Positions 43,322 through 52,651 of a DNA stretch of 64,000 nucleotides are shown here, piece by piece. The stretch is from Clostridiales bacterium Firm_16. GTDB taxonomy: Bacteria > Bacillota > Clostridia > Saccharofermentanales > Saccharofermentanaceae. The stretch's first letter is position 1. Each line of letters starts with the position of its first letter. A model generated the notes under the pieces. That model was given only the letters and a program-made list of their open reading frames with translations, did not search any database and had not been told where the DNA came from. The DNA is taken from contig LVAV01000032.1 of assembly GCA_001604185.1 (NCBI GenBank), forward strand, positions 62,001-126,000. The letters are read 5' to 3'. The position numbers were made by a program, and so were the translations under genes.

Positions 43322-44986
43322 ATGAGCGAATATAAGAGTTTTATTCATGAAGCAATCGAAGAAGATATCGGACCGGGCGGACGTTACGAAGGTAAGACCG
43401 TTCATACACGTTTCCCACCGGAGCCGAACGGTTATCTGCACATCGGTCACGCCAAGGCATTGGAGATTGATTTCGGTATGGCCGAGCAGTACGGTGGTCT
43501 CTGTAATCTTCGTATGGATGATACCAATCCGACTAAGGAAGACGAAGAATATGTTGAAGCCATTAAGGAAGATATCAAGTGGCTGGGACATGACTGGGAT
43601 GACCGTTTCTTCTATGCATCTTCCTATTTCGATAAGATGTATGAGTATGCAGTAGAGCTGATCAAGAAGGGTCTGGCTTATGTCTGCCAGCTGACTCCGG
43701 AAGAGATGAAGGAACATCGTGGCGACCTGACACACCCGGCAACCAGCCCGTATCGTGACCGTCCGATCGAGGAAAGTCTGGATCTTTTCGCTCGCATGAA
43801 GGCCGGTGAATTCCCGGATGGTGCGATGACACTTCGTGCCAAGATCGACCTGGCATCCGGAAACTTTAACATGCGTGATCCTGCAATCTACAGAATCAAC
43901 CATATGCGTCATCACAATACCGGTGACAAGTGGTGCATCTATCCGATGTACGACTTTGCGCATCCGATCGAGGATGCACTGGAAGGCATAACGCACTCCC
44001 TCTGCTCTCTCGAGTTCGAAGCACACCGTCCGCTTTATGACTGGGTCATCGAGAACTGTCCTGTACCTTGCAAGCCGCGTCAGATCGAATTTGCAAGACT
44101 GGGCATTACCCATACGGTCCTTTCCAAGAGAAAGCTTCGTAACATGGTCGAGACCGGTCTGGTAGATGGTTGGGACGATCCACGTATGCCTACTCTCTGT
44201 GGACTTCGTCGCCGTGGTTATACTCCGGCATCGATCCATAACTTCCATTCGAGAAACGGTATCTCCAAGGTCAATGCCGTTGTAGACTTTGCTTTCCTGG
44301 AGTACTGCCTCCGCGAAGATTTGAATGCAACCGCTAAGAGAGTTATGGGTGTCGTTCATCCAATCAAGTTGATCATCGACAACTATCCGGAAGATAAGAC
44401 CGAGACATTCACTGTAGAGAACAATCCGGAGCGTCCGGAAGATGGTACACGTGAAGTATCTTTCTCTCGTGAGCTCTGGATCGAAGCAGATGATTTTATG
44501 GAAGTTCCGGAAAAGAAATATTTCCGTCTCTTCCCCGGAAACGAAGTTCGTCTGAAATCTGCCTATGTTATCAAGTGCACAGGCTGTGACAAGGACGAGA
44601 ACGGCAACGTGACCGCTGTTCATGCTGAATACGAAGAGTCGAGCCGTGGCGGTAATCCGGCTGACGGACGCCGTATTAAGGCAACGATCCACTGGGTCGA
44701 CACCAAGACAGCGCTGGATGCAACCGTGCGTCTTTACGACCGTCTCTTCACTGTTGAAGCTCCGGATCTTGCAGACTGTAATTACCTGGATTACATCAAT
44801 CCGGATTCCCTTACCGTTGTAGAAGGCGCCAAGGTTGAAGCTTCCCTGGCCGATGCCAAGCCGGCAGACCGCTTCCAGTTCCTGCGTATCGGATATTTCT
44901 GTATGGATACCAAGGATTCCGTAGACGGCAAGCTTGTGTTCAACAGAAGCGTTTCCCTGAAAGACAGTTATAAACCGGGAACATAA
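43322..44986 (+). CDS. glnS: Glutaminyl-tRNA synthetase
   Basis: GlnRS of 554 residues that charges tRNA-Gln directly. Motifs: FPPEPNGYLHIGHAK near 32-46, MDDTNPTKE near 65-73 and VLSKRKL near 263-269, the KMSKS equivalent. The C-terminal beta-barrel anticodon domain (about 335-550) is complete. GlnRS is patchily distributed in Firmicutes, most of which use GatCAB instead; the tight linkage to gltX is of interest. The start is supported by a moderate SD (GTGAGAG). Confidence 0.97.
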   Translation: MSEYKSFIHEAIEEDIGPGGRYEGKTVHTRFPPEPNGYLHIGHAKALEIDFGMAEQYGGLCNLRMDDTNPTKEDEEYVEAIKEDIKWLGHDWDDRFFYASSYFDKMYEYAVELIKKGLAYVCQLTPEEMKEHRGDLTHPATSPYRDRPIEESLDLFARMKAGEFPDGAMTLRAKIDLASGNFNMRDPAIYRINHMRHHNTGDKWCIYPMYDFAHPIEDALEGITHSLCSLEFEAHRPLYDWVIENCPVPCKPRQIEFARLGITHTVLSKRKLRNMVETGLVDGWDDPRMPTLCGLRRRGYTPASIHNFHSRNGISKVNAVVDFAFLEYCLREDLNATAKRVMGVVHPIKLIIDNYPEDKTETFTVENNPERPEDGTREVSFSRELWIEADDFMEVPEKKYFRLFPGNEVRLKSAYVIKCTGCDKDENGNVTAVHAEYEESSRGGNPADGRRIKATIHWVDTKTALDATVRLYDRLFTVEAPDLADCNYLDYINPDSLTVVEGAKVEASLADAKPADRFQFLRIGYFCMDTKDSVDGKLVFNRSVSLKDSYKPGT

Positions 44987-45014
44987 TCATCGTTCTACTA
45001 AGTAAAACAAATGA

Positions 45015-45047
45015 AGCGTGGAGATTTCGATCTCCACGCTTTTTATT
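45015..45047 (+). terminator. Rho-independent terminator of gltX-glnS
   Basis: A perfect 11-bp stem AGCGTGGAGAT / ATCTCCACGCT with a TTCG loop is followed by TTTTATTT. Confidence 0.95.
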
Positions 45048-45080
45048 TGCAGGTTTACTATATGACTATTCCCCTAAATA

Positions 45081-45117
45081 CAAAAGAGCGGTTTCAAACG
45101 TATCTGAAACCGCCCTT
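45081..45117 (-). terminator. Rho-independent terminator of sepF
   Basis: On the minus strand GCGGTTTCA pairs with TGAAACCGC, followed by TCTTTTGT, about 22 nt past the sepF stop. Confidence 0.85.
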
Positions 45118-45138
45118 TGGTTGTTTATCTAGCAATGA

Positions 45139-45660
45139 TTAAAGTGCCTGACGATAAGCCTGCTGCTGATTCTGAGCTTCTTCCTGCTTTGCAAGAGCAT
45201 CACGATCCAGAAGAGATACAGATCTCGGAGCAACTACGAAAGTCTTTCTGTTCTGATCGATCGGCTTAACATTACCATCGATGGAATAAGCCGCACCAGA
45301 GATATAGTCGATTACACGCTGAGCTACAGAACGCTCAACATTCTCGATGTTGCAGATTACTGTATGGCCCTGACGAATGTGATCACATACTGCCTGAGAA
45401 GAACGGATGCTGTCCGGCTGAAGGATAACAACCTGGTTAGCAGATGTCTGTACGCTCTTAATTGGGAAAGATGTGCGCTCTTCTGTCGGAACAAATACGT
45501 TTACCGGCTCTTCTGCGCCGTAATCTTCACCTACAGGCTCTTCAATCTCTGTGCCGTAGCCATAATCTCCGCCTTCATCGTCCCATGCGCCGTTAACATC
45601 TTCTGGTCCTTCTTCAACGCCCGCGATCTTGTTGATCATTTTTGTAAAAAATCCTGCCAT
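45139..45660 (-). CDS. sepF: Cell division protein SepF
   Basis: SepF links FtsZ to the membrane during septum formation. The 173-residue protein has an N-terminal amphipathic helix (GFFTKMINKIAG), an acidic Gly/Tyr/Glu linker (15-60) and the SepF core (about 75-155) with SSQAVCDHIRQGHTVICNIE and a RVIDYISGAAYSIDG block. GGAGG is 6 nt before the ATG. It has its own promoter, separate from the preceding yggS-type gene. Confidence 0.93.
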   Translation of the reverse strand: MAGFFTKMINKIAGVEEGPEDVNGAWDDEGGDYGYGTEIEEPVGEDYGAEEPVNVFVPTEERTSFPIKSVQTSANQVVILQPDSIRSSQAVCDHIRQGHTVICNIENVERSVAQRVIDYISGAAYSIDGNVKPIDQNRKTFVVAPRSVSLLDRDALAKQEEAQNQQQAYRQAL

Positions 45661-45724
45661 ACTAAACCTCCAAATTTACTGCATTCACGTGCTTTTAAGC
45701 ACTTGCTAATTTCACTATGATGTC

Positions 45725-45753
45725 AGTATATTCTTTGATATTCAGGCTTTCAA
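45725..45753 (-). promoter_or_regulatory. sepF promoter
   Basis: On the minus strand TTGAAA, a 17-nt spacer and TATACT lie about 65 nt before the sepF ATG, inside the 190-nt gap after the YggS-type gene. Confidence 0.6.
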
Positions 45754-45850
45754 TAGACTCAGACCAACGGTAAATAATATGTAATTTTTGACATAAGCGC
45801 TGTAATTTTTTCGAAATATTTCATTCTTTCCTTGCAATTTTTGTGCAATA

Positions 45851-46576
45851 TTACACATAGTTATAATCGCGTTTTCCGAAGATCGCCGTACCGATACGGA
45901 CGTAGGTAGAACCGCAGATAATTGCGTCTTTATAGTCCTGACTCATACCCATAGATAAGTCTTTCCAACAAGTACGGTCAACACCCATATCCTTAACTCG
46001 TTCGAAGAGATCACGTGTTTTCTCGAAAACCGCTCTGGCCTCTCCTTCCCGGCTCTGGATCGGTGCCATAGTCATCAATCCGCCAAGGGAAATGTGGGAA
46101 AGGCTCAGAAGTTCCGGCAATGATGCTTCCAGCTCTTCTTCGGAGAAGCCGTGCTTGCTCTCTTCACCTGAAACATTCACCTCCAGCAAAACTCTGCTGA
46201 CGATGTCTTTGGCAGCGGAACGCTTTTCGATTTCTTTTGCCAGGGATAAAGTATCCACGGAATGAATGAGATATGGTTCACCAACGATCAGGCGGACTTT
46301 TCTGGACTGGATCGTGCCGATCAGGTGCCAGTTGGGATGAATGTCTTCTTCATCCAGGACCGCCTTCTTATCATGCATTTCTTCCGGCCGGTTCTCACCG
46401 AGATCCTTCAGGCCCAGAAGATAAGCTTGCTTGGCATATTCTGCCGGGAAAAACTTAGATACACCGATCAGCGTGATCTCCGACGGATCTCTGCCCGCTT
46501 CACGAGCGGCTTCCGCGATGCTCTCACGAACTTTGAGTATATTTTCATTCATTACTTCAGGACTGTACATTTCCAT
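45851..46576 (-). CDS. YggS family pyridoxal phosphate homeostasis protein
   Basis: A 241-residue PLP-binding protein of the YggS/PLPBP family. The PLP lysine is in GVSKFFP near residue 40; DLGENRPEE near 60, WHLIGTIQSRKVR near 83 and MGMSQDYKDAI near 208 are further family motifs. It binds PLP and affects vitamin B6 and amino acid balance but has no known enzyme reaction. It starts 3 nt after the membrane fusion gene. Confidence 0.93.
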   Translation of the reverse strand: MEMYSPEVMNENILKVRESIAEAAREAGRDPSEITLIGVSKFFPAEYAKQAYLLGLKDLGENRPEEMHDKKAVLDEEDIHPNWHLIGTIQSRKVRLIVGEPYLIHSVDTLSLAKEIEKRSAAKDIVSRVLLEVNVSGEESKHGFSEEELEASLPELLSLSHISLGGLMTMAPIQSREGEARAVFEKTRDLFERVKDMGVDRTCWKDLSMGMSQDYKDAIICGSTYVRIGTAIFGKRDYNYV

Positions 46577-46579
46577 AGA

Positions 46580-48418
46580 TTAATCTTCCACCTTACGACC
46601 ATCTTTTACCGTATTCGGATTCGTAATGACAATACTGCTAAGCTTCGGTTCACTTCCCTCCGTGATCGGAGATACGATTGCATATTCACGGTCATAGTCT
46701 TCGATCCATACCATGAATCCACGGGCATAACCACTATCGTTGATCAGGATCATGGCGATCTTCTTATCGTAATCCGGATCCACCAATGCGGAGATCGGAA
46801 TACGGATACCGGTTTTCTTGGTCTGAACGATCTCAATCTTTACCGTACGACGATCCAGAAGGCGTTCCACCTGGCTGTTTGTCGAGAAGATTACGAACAG
46901 TCCTTCAGTTGCATAAGCCGAGCGAAGCACTTTACATCCCGTGATGGCGATACCCTCAGACGGCACGCGTATTACATGCTCGGAACCGACTGCGAAATCT
47001 GCCAGTATGGCTCCCGGGATCATGCAGGCCAGATACTGTGTATCATTCTTTACGATACGGATGACCGGCTCGTCACTCTTCACATCCAGATCGCCTGTAA
47101 TGATACTGTTACTGTTCTTGATCAGATCGGCTACCTGGTAATCCATCATGTTCATGATCGTATCCAGATTCAGATCCTCGTGACCATCCAGCTTAAAAGA
47201 AACAATACCCGGTTCTTCCTCAGCATACAGAGAAGCAGCCTGGCTCTCTAACTGTTTCTTCAAGGTCGACTCGGTCTTCTTTAACGTATTCAACTGTTCA
47301 CTTTGGAAGTCGATCTGTTCGATCTCCAGATCACGTTTCTCCATCAGGACTCGGATTGACGAAGAATAACTGGTCATATTACTCAGGTTACCCATTATTG
47401 CATCGTTTCTTATCGTAGAAATGATCGGTGCGATCTCATTATTGATATCATTAAAGATCGCCTTCGCGCCGGCACCTTTTCCTGACTCCATCAGGGAACG
47501 CTCGATATCCACGATCTGGCGCTCGACAGATCGTAATTCGTTGACCGTAGATTCCATGCCGCTGGGAATAACCATGGCAAGGAGCTGTTTCTTAGCGACA
47601 CGGCTGCCTTCTGTAGCCTGAGTAAGCAAGGATCCGGTGTAGGAAGATTTCAGTACACTCTCATTACGGACCAGCAGAGCTGTCGCACCGATAGTATGCT
47701 CGATCGTGCCCTTCGTGGCGAAAGCGTATGCCGGCTTCGCAGCAACATAATCTACTACATAGAGAACAGCAATGCAGAATACACCGACCAGGATGGCCAC
47801 ACAGAGGAAAGCATTAAAGGCAGCACGCAAAGCATCTCTCTTACGCTTCTTTGCCATATGGCTTCTTCTGACTTCATCGTTATCCATCTCGGCATCGAGA
47901 TAATCCGACTGCAGCTTCTTCTCCGGAATCTCCTCCTGCACCTTCGCTGGTTTTCTCTCCGGTTCCACATCAGGTGCAACGACGATACGCTCTTCTTGCT
48001 CTTTCTTACGTAATAATTTGGCTTCTTTCTTCTCTGCTTTCGCAGCTCTCTTCAAAGCCTTCTTATCCGGTTCATTGGATCTAGGAGGAAGTCCGACTTC
48101 ACTCGGTGGCGGCAATCGGTCGATGCCCTGTGGTTTCTTTTTTCCGAAAGAAGTAATATTCGAACTTTTCTGAAGCGGAGCCTTACCGGAAGATACAGGT
48201 TTTCTCTGGATCTGACCGTTTCTGGTGGGCACATTGGAAGACTGCATCTTCTGTCCCTGCGGTCTGGGCGTATTCTGGCCAGAAGCCTTGCGCACAGGAG
48301 AATTCTGCGAAGCCTGTCTTGCATTCTTCGCATTCTGATTCGGACGATTGCCGCCATTCGGCTGGCGATTCGGCCGATTCTGATTCTCTCCGTTATTTGG
48401 CTTTCTGTTATTCGCCAT
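46580..48418 (-). CDS. HlyD-like membrane fusion protein near sepF
   Basis: A 612-residue protein with a long cytoplasmic N-terminus rich in Asn/Gln/Arg/Lys/Pro (1-200), one transmembrane helix (about 205-226), and an external part (about 230-612) with HlyD/biotinyl-lipoyl-like beta segments split by a coiled coil (about 300-400). Such proteins are often found beside yggS and sepF in Clostridia; a role in envelope or division is inferred from context only. No ABC transporter gene is adjacent. The SD is weak: GGAG about 14 nt from the ATG, inside the end of the upstream gene. Confidence 0.72.
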   Translation of the reverse strand: MANNRKPNNGENQNRPNRQPNGGNRPNQNAKNARQASQNSPVRKASGQNTPRPQGQKMQSSNVPTRNGQIQRKPVSSGKAPLQKSSNITSFGKKKPQGIDRLPPPSEVGLPPRSNEPDKKALKRAAKAEKKEAKLLRKKEQEERIVVAPDVEPERKPAKVQEEIPEKKLQSDYLDAEMDNDEVRRSHMAKKRKRDALRAAFNAFLCVAILVGVFCIAVLYVVDYVAAKPAYAFATKGTIEHTIGATALLVRNESVLKSSYTGSLLTQATEGSRVAKKQLLAMVIPSGMESTVNELRSVERQIVDIERSLMESGKGAGAKAIFNDINNEIAPIISTIRNDAIMGNLSNMTSYSSSIRVLMEKRDLEIEQIDFQSEQLNTLKKTESTLKKQLESQAASLYAEEEPGIVSFKLDGHEDLNLDTIMNMMDYQVADLIKNSNSIITGDLDVKSDEPVIRIVKNDTQYLACMIPGAILADFAVGSEHVIRVPSEGIAITGCKVLRSAYATEGLFVIFSTNSQVERLLDRRTVKIEIVQTKKTGIRIPISALVDPDYDKKIAMILINDSGYARGFMVWIEDYDREYAIVSPITEGSEPKLSSIVITNPNTVKDGRKVED

Positions 48419-48420
48419 AC

Positions 48421-49704
48421 TTAGTTCTTATTCTCCAACATTTCCGATACAGCCAACATCACGGCCAGCTTTACCTGTTCAAATACCAGCCCTCCCTGCA
48501 TATATACAAGGTACGGCGGCTTGACCGGACCGTCTGCGGACAACTCTATGGATGCGCCCTGTACAAAAGCACCCGCAGCCATGACGACCTGGGCATCGTA
48601 ACCGGGCATATCCCATGGTTCCGGCGCGACAAAAGAGTCTACCGGGGAACATCTCTGTATCATCTTACAAAAGTTTACCATTTGTTCCGCGTTTGGAAAA
48701 GCGACACTTTGCACAATATCTCCGCGGCGATCATCACACGCAGGATCACATTTGCAGCCAGCCATGGAAAGAAGAGCTGCGGCAAAAACCGCGCCCTTCA
48801 TGGCTTCAGCCACAATATGCGGTGCCATAAAGAGACCCTGGGCAATATCACGATTGAATCCAAGACTCGGGCCGACATGACTTCCCAGTCCCGGTGCCGT
48901 TACACGTTCCGCTACCCGCTCAACCAGATCCTTGCGGCCGGCAACATAGGCACCGGAAGGACAAAGTCCTCCGCCGGCATTCTTGATCAGGGATCCGGCG
49001 CAGAGATCTGCACCAAGAGCACAAGGCTCCTGTGTCTCAACAAATTCGCCATAGCAGTTATCTACAAAAACGATGATGTCCTTATCGATTCCCTTGACCA
49101 GATCCACTACAGCCTTAATATCCTCGGCACGCAGGCACCTTCTGGAGGTATAGCCCTTGGACTTCTGCAGGAAAACAACTCTTGTCTCAGGCTTGATGGC
49201 GGCCTTGATGGCTTCCAGGTCGGGAGAACCGTCTTCCTTCAACTGAACTTCGTTATACTTCATACCATAGTCAAGAAGGGATCCCGTGAAGGTATCCTCC
49301 TTCTTGTCCACGCCCAATGCGGATGCCAGAGTGTCGTAAGGACGGCCACTTACTGCAAGCATCTCTTCACCTGGCTTAAGGATACCGAAGAGACAGGCAA
49401 CCAGGATCTGCGTTCCGCATGTGACCTGGATACGGACATACGCCGCTTCCGCTCCGAAGATCTCCGCATACATCTCTTCGATCTTCTCTCTTCCGATATC
49501 ATCGTATCCATATCCAGTCGTTGCGCCCAGATGCGCCTCGGCAAACCTGGCGTTACGGAAAGCTTCCAGAACGCGAAGCTGGTTATATTCCTTCGTCTTC
49601 TCAATATCAGCAAATACAGAAGAAACGGTGGTCATCGCTTCCTCAGCCATCTTAACCACCGTATCACTGATTCCAAACTTAGTCATGTAAGGATCTTGAT
49701 TCAT
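48421..49704 (-). CDS. Methionine gamma-lyase-like PLP enzyme (Alum_res family)
   Basis: A 427-residue fold-type I PLP protein of the family called methionine gamma-lyase-like or aluminum resistance. The PLP lysine lies in GSLIKNAGGG near residue 238, and FVDNCYGEF (near 208) carries the cofactor-contacting Asp; QVTCGTQ near 93 fits the phosphate-binding turn. The true substrate is not established; a C-S or amino acid lyase reaction is likely. The ATG overlaps the ACT gene stop by one base (TGATG). Confidence 0.82.
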   Translation of the reverse strand: MNQDPYMTKFGISDTVVKMAEEAMTTVSSVFADIEKTKEYNQLRVLEAFRNARFAEAHLGATTGYGYDDIGREKIEEMYAEIFGAEAAYVRIQVTCGTQILVACLFGILKPGEEMLAVSGRPYDTLASALGVDKKEDTFTGSLLDYGMKYNEVQLKEDGSPDLEAIKAAIKPETRVVFLQKSKGYTSRRCLRAEDIKAVVDLVKGIDKDIIVFVDNCYGEFVETQEPCALGADLCAGSLIKNAGGGLCPSGAYVAGRKDLVERVAERVTAPGLGSHVGPSLGFNRDIAQGLFMAPHIVAEAMKGAVFAAALLSMAGCKCDPACDDRRGDIVQSVAFPNAEQMVNFCKMIQRCSPVDSFVAPEPWDMPGYDAQVVMAAGAFVQGASIELSADGPVKPPYLVYMQGGLVFEQVKLAVMLAVSEMLENKN

Positions 49705-50135
49705 CAGATGCCATATACCTCCTCAGGGCTCAATATCCTGATACCGGCTTCCTCGAACTTCTTAATGACAGGATCAAAGTTCTGTACACGGATCACCATA
49801 ACGGCATCAGAAGAATTACGACCTACGAAACCGTAGATATATTCCATCGACTCACCAGTCTCCGAGAACTTCATCAGAGCCTGATCCAGCGTACCGGCCT
49901 TATCCGGGATCGCAATAGCAAGTACAGGAGTCATACTTACTGTAAAGCCTGCTTCAGTCAGTACCATAACTGCTTCTTCCGGCTTATCAAGAATCATACG
50001 GAGGATGCCATAGTCAGTCGAATCAGCCACATACAGAGCACGAATATCGATATTGGCTTTACCCAATGTCTTGGTTACTTCAGCAAGACGACCGAACGAA
50101 TTCTCAAGAAATACATTTATCTGTTTTACTAGCAT
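49704..50135 (-). CDS. ACT domain protein
   Basis: A 143-residue protein of two tandem ACT domains (about 1-68 and 70-140), each with the beta-alpha-beta core; NSFGRLAEVTKTLG and DKAGTLDQALMKFS are the ligand-binding turns. ACT domains bind amino acids. This type is commonly encoded next to indolepyruvate oxidoreductase, as here (53 nt after iorB), so it may sense aromatic or branched amino acids. I start at ATG 50135 because GGAGG lies 8 nt upstream. Confidence 0.87.
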   Translation of the reverse strand: MLVKQINVFLENSFGRLAEVTKTLGKANIDIRALYVADSTDYGILRMILDKPEEAVMVLTEAGFTVSMTPVLAIAIPDKAGTLDQALMKFSETGESMEYIYGFVGRNSSDAVMVIRVQNFDPVIKKFEEAGIRILSPEEVYGI

Positions 50136-50188
50136 AGAGAAATCCTCCCTTGTTGGTATGATTCTATTATATCGCAAGTGAAGTTGTT

Positions 50189-50785
50189 TTACGCGAAAAA
50201 ATCACGGCCTTTGTTAAAAGCCTGTAAATTCATCGGGATGAGCTTCGCCTTGGATGCAAATGCCTCATTGATCGCTTCTTCCCACAAAGCCTTATCAATA
50301 TCCATGCCGGCCGAAAGCGCACCGACCATGACCATATTCACGGCACGGGAGCTTCCGCACTCAAGGGCTGCAGAAAGAGCATCAAACTCGACGATCTTTG
50401 CGCGACCCTCAGCCGCGGCATTCAGTGAATCCTTGATGTTCTCCGGATACTCGGCATTACCGAGGAGTACCGGTAAAGACTTGATCTTCTGGGAATTTAC
50501 CAGCAGAACACCGTCTTTCTTCAGAAGATTAGACCAGCGGACCGCTTCCACTTCTTCGAAAGCCAGAACATAATCTGCCATACCTTCTTCAATGATCGGG
50601 GAATATACCTTCTCACCCATACGTACGTATGTGATAACCGAACCACCACGCTGGCTCATGCCATGAACCTCGGACACCTTAATGTCCAGACCAAGCTTCA
50701 AAGCCAGAATGCCGAGGAGTTTACCGGCGATCAAGGTTCCCTGTCCGCCGACGCCGGCGAGTACGATTGAAATATCCTTAGCCAT
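50189..50785 (-). CDS. iorB: Indolepyruvate ferredoxin oxidoreductase, beta subunit
   Basis: The 198-residue gamma-type domain subunit of IOR, which decarboxylates aryl pyruvates to aryl-acetyl-CoA while reducing ferredoxin. VLAGVGGQGTLIAGKLLG at 9-26 and VSEVHGMSQRGGSV at 38-51 are diagnostic of the subunit. It starts 1 nt after iorA stops, with GGAGG 6 nt before the ATG, so the two are co-translated. Confidence 0.94.
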   Translation of the reverse strand: MAKDISIVLAGVGGQGTLIAGKLLGILALKLGLDIKVSEVHGMSQRGGSVITYVRMGEKVYSPIIEEGMADYVLAFEEVEAVRWSNLLKKDGVLLVNSQKIKSLPVLLGNAEYPENIKDSLNAAAEGRAKIVEFDALSAALECGSSRAVNMVMVGALSAGMDIDKALWEEAINEAFASKAKLIPMNLQAFNKGRDFFA

Positions 50786-50786
50786 A

Positions 50787-52556
50787 TTATGCCTCCTCCT
50801 TCTTGCTGAGTGCGTTAAACTTACAGATGTTGATGCAGAGACCGCATGCGTTGCAAGCCTCAGGATCGATCACCGGCTTCTTGTCCGGTCCGGAAACCAG
50901 TGCCGGGCACATGATTCTGGAGCAGGCACCGCACTTCTTGCAGGCCTCATCGTTCAGTTCGATAGTAACACCCTTCGGCTTCTTTCCTGTAGGAATGAGA
51001 GCACATGGACGACGTACGATAATGACAGATACACAATCCTTCGCAATTTCTTCCTTCACAACCTGCTCTACGCCGAATGTATCAACAGGATCCACGGTAC
51101 GTACAGAAGTAACCCCGACGCTTCTGCAAAGTGTCTCCAGATCAATCGCCGGAGCCGGCTGCAGACGGATATTCTTACCGGAAGCCGGGTTCTGCTGATG
51201 ACCGGTCATACCTGTAATCGAGTTATCCAGGATCATAACAGTGATGCTGCTCTGGTTATAGACTGCATTGATCAGGTTCGTAATACCGGAATGCAGGAAG
51301 GTGGAGTCGCCGATGACGGCTACTGTCTTTCTGGAATCTTCGCCATCCGAAGCCTTGTCAAAACCATGCGCCATGCCGACGGATGCGCCCATGCAGACGG
51401 AAACGTCCATAGCAGCGGTCGGCGGTAATGTACCCAGGGTATAACATCCGATATCACCCATGACCTGAACCTTCAGACGATTCAGTGCCAGGAACATACC
51501 CTTGTGCGGGCAGCCTGCACAAAGAAGCGGCGGACGTCCCGGTGCAGTCGGAAGCTTATCGAGGTCCAGAGCTTTTTCCGGAAGAGCCTTATCAGAAAGG
51601 GCTGCACGGATCATTCTGGAATTGTATTCTCCCTGAAGAGTGAACAAGGACTTGCCTTCGCAAGCGATGCCGGCTGCCTTGATCTCTGTCTCCATGAAAG
51701 GATCCAGTTCTTCTACGATAACGAGACGATCTACCTTAGATGCAAAGTCACGGATCAGATCCATCGGAAGCGGCCATACGCAGCCCAGCTTCAGAACAGA
51801 TGCTTCCGGAACACCTTCCTTCACATACTGATAGGAAGCACCGGCGGTCACGATACCGATCTTGGTATCGTTCATCTCGATCTTATGGATGCCCATTCCC
51901 AGGAATTCTTCATTGGAAGCTTTCTGGATATCCAGGGTTCTCTGCTCGACCACAACATGACGCTTAATGGCCATGGCAGGCATCATGACATACTTGCTGA
52001 CGTTCTTTTCATAGGGACGAACGACGATGTCTTCCGGATCGGACAGTTCCACGATGGAACGGGAGTGGGATACACGGGTGTGCATACGCAGAATAACAGG
52101 TGTATCGAATCTCTCGGAAAGAGCAAAGGCCATCTTGGCGAAGTCCTTGCACTCCTGGCTGTCGGAAGGTTCCAGGATCATCAGCTTGGAAGCACGTCCA
52201 TAGTTACGGCTGTCCTGCTCATCCTGAGAACTGTGCATGCCCGGGTCATCTGCAACAACAAATACCAGGCCTCCGTTTACGCCCTCATAAGCGGCTGTAA
52301 ACATCGGGTCAGCAGCTACGTTCATACCGACATGCTTCATGCATGTCATGGCTCTTGCACCTCGGATACTTGCTCCGATGGCGACTTCGGAAGCTACCTT
52401 CTCATTTGTGGCCCATTCGCAGTAAATACGATCGTACGTTGCGATGGATTCCGTGATTTCTGTGCTAGGGGTACCCGGATAGGAAGAAACTACCTTCACT
52501 CCTGCCTCGTAGGCACCACGGGCAACAGCTTCGTTACCTAACATGATCTGTTTCAA
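50787..52556 (-). CDS. iorA: Indolepyruvate ferredoxin oxidoreductase, alpha subunit
   Basis: The 589-residue TPP-binding subunit. N-terminal pyrimidine-binding part has SYPGTPSTEI near 25-34; the central TPP site has the GDIGCYTLG motif near 375 and the GDSTFLHSGI motif near 415; the C-terminal part carries two [4Fe-4S] motifs (CKKCGACSRIMCP and CNACGLCINICK). Together with IorB it links aromatic amino acid breakdown to ferredoxin reduction. The start is uncertain: a TTG at 52556 has GAGG at 8 nt, while an in-frame GTG at 52565 overlaps the SD. Confidence 0.94.
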   Translation of the reverse strand: MKQIMLGNEAVARGAYEAGVKVVSSYPGTPSTEITESIATYDRIYCEWATNEKVASEVAIGASIRGARAMTCMKHVGMNVAADPMFTAAYEGVNGGLVFVVADDPGMHSSQDEQDSRNYGRASKLMILEPSDSQECKDFAKMAFALSERFDTPVILRMHTRVSHSRSIVELSDPEDIVVRPYEKNVSKYVMMPAMAIKRHVVVEQRTLDIQKASNEEFLGMGIHKIEMNDTKIGIVTAGASYQYVKEGVPEASVLKLGCVWPLPMDLIRDFASKVDRLVIVEELDPFMETEIKAAGIACEGKSLFTLQGEYNSRMIRAALSDKALPEKALDLDKLPTAPGRPPLLCAGCPHKGMFLALNRLKVQVMGDIGCYTLGTLPPTAAMDVSVCMGASVGMAHGFDKASDGEDSRKTVAVIGDSTFLHSGITNLINAVYNQSSITVMILDNSITGMTGHQQNPASGKNIRLQPAPAIDLETLCRSVGVTSVRTVDPVDTFGVEQVVKEEIAKDCVSVIIVRRPCALIPTGKKPKGVTIELNDEACKKCGACSRIMCPALVSGPDKKPVIDPEACNACGLCINICKFNALSKKEEA

Positions 52557-52651
52557 TTTGCGCACCTCGATTCTATGTTCTTCGATTTACATCGTTTTAG
52601 ACACTTAGATTATTGTATCACGAAACAGTGCTTCGCGCGCAGGCAATTGCC

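Noticed and set aside
48319-49836. Plus-strand frame of 505 codons opposite the PLP lyase gene
   Set aside because: It is the complement of a clear PLP-enzyme gene.
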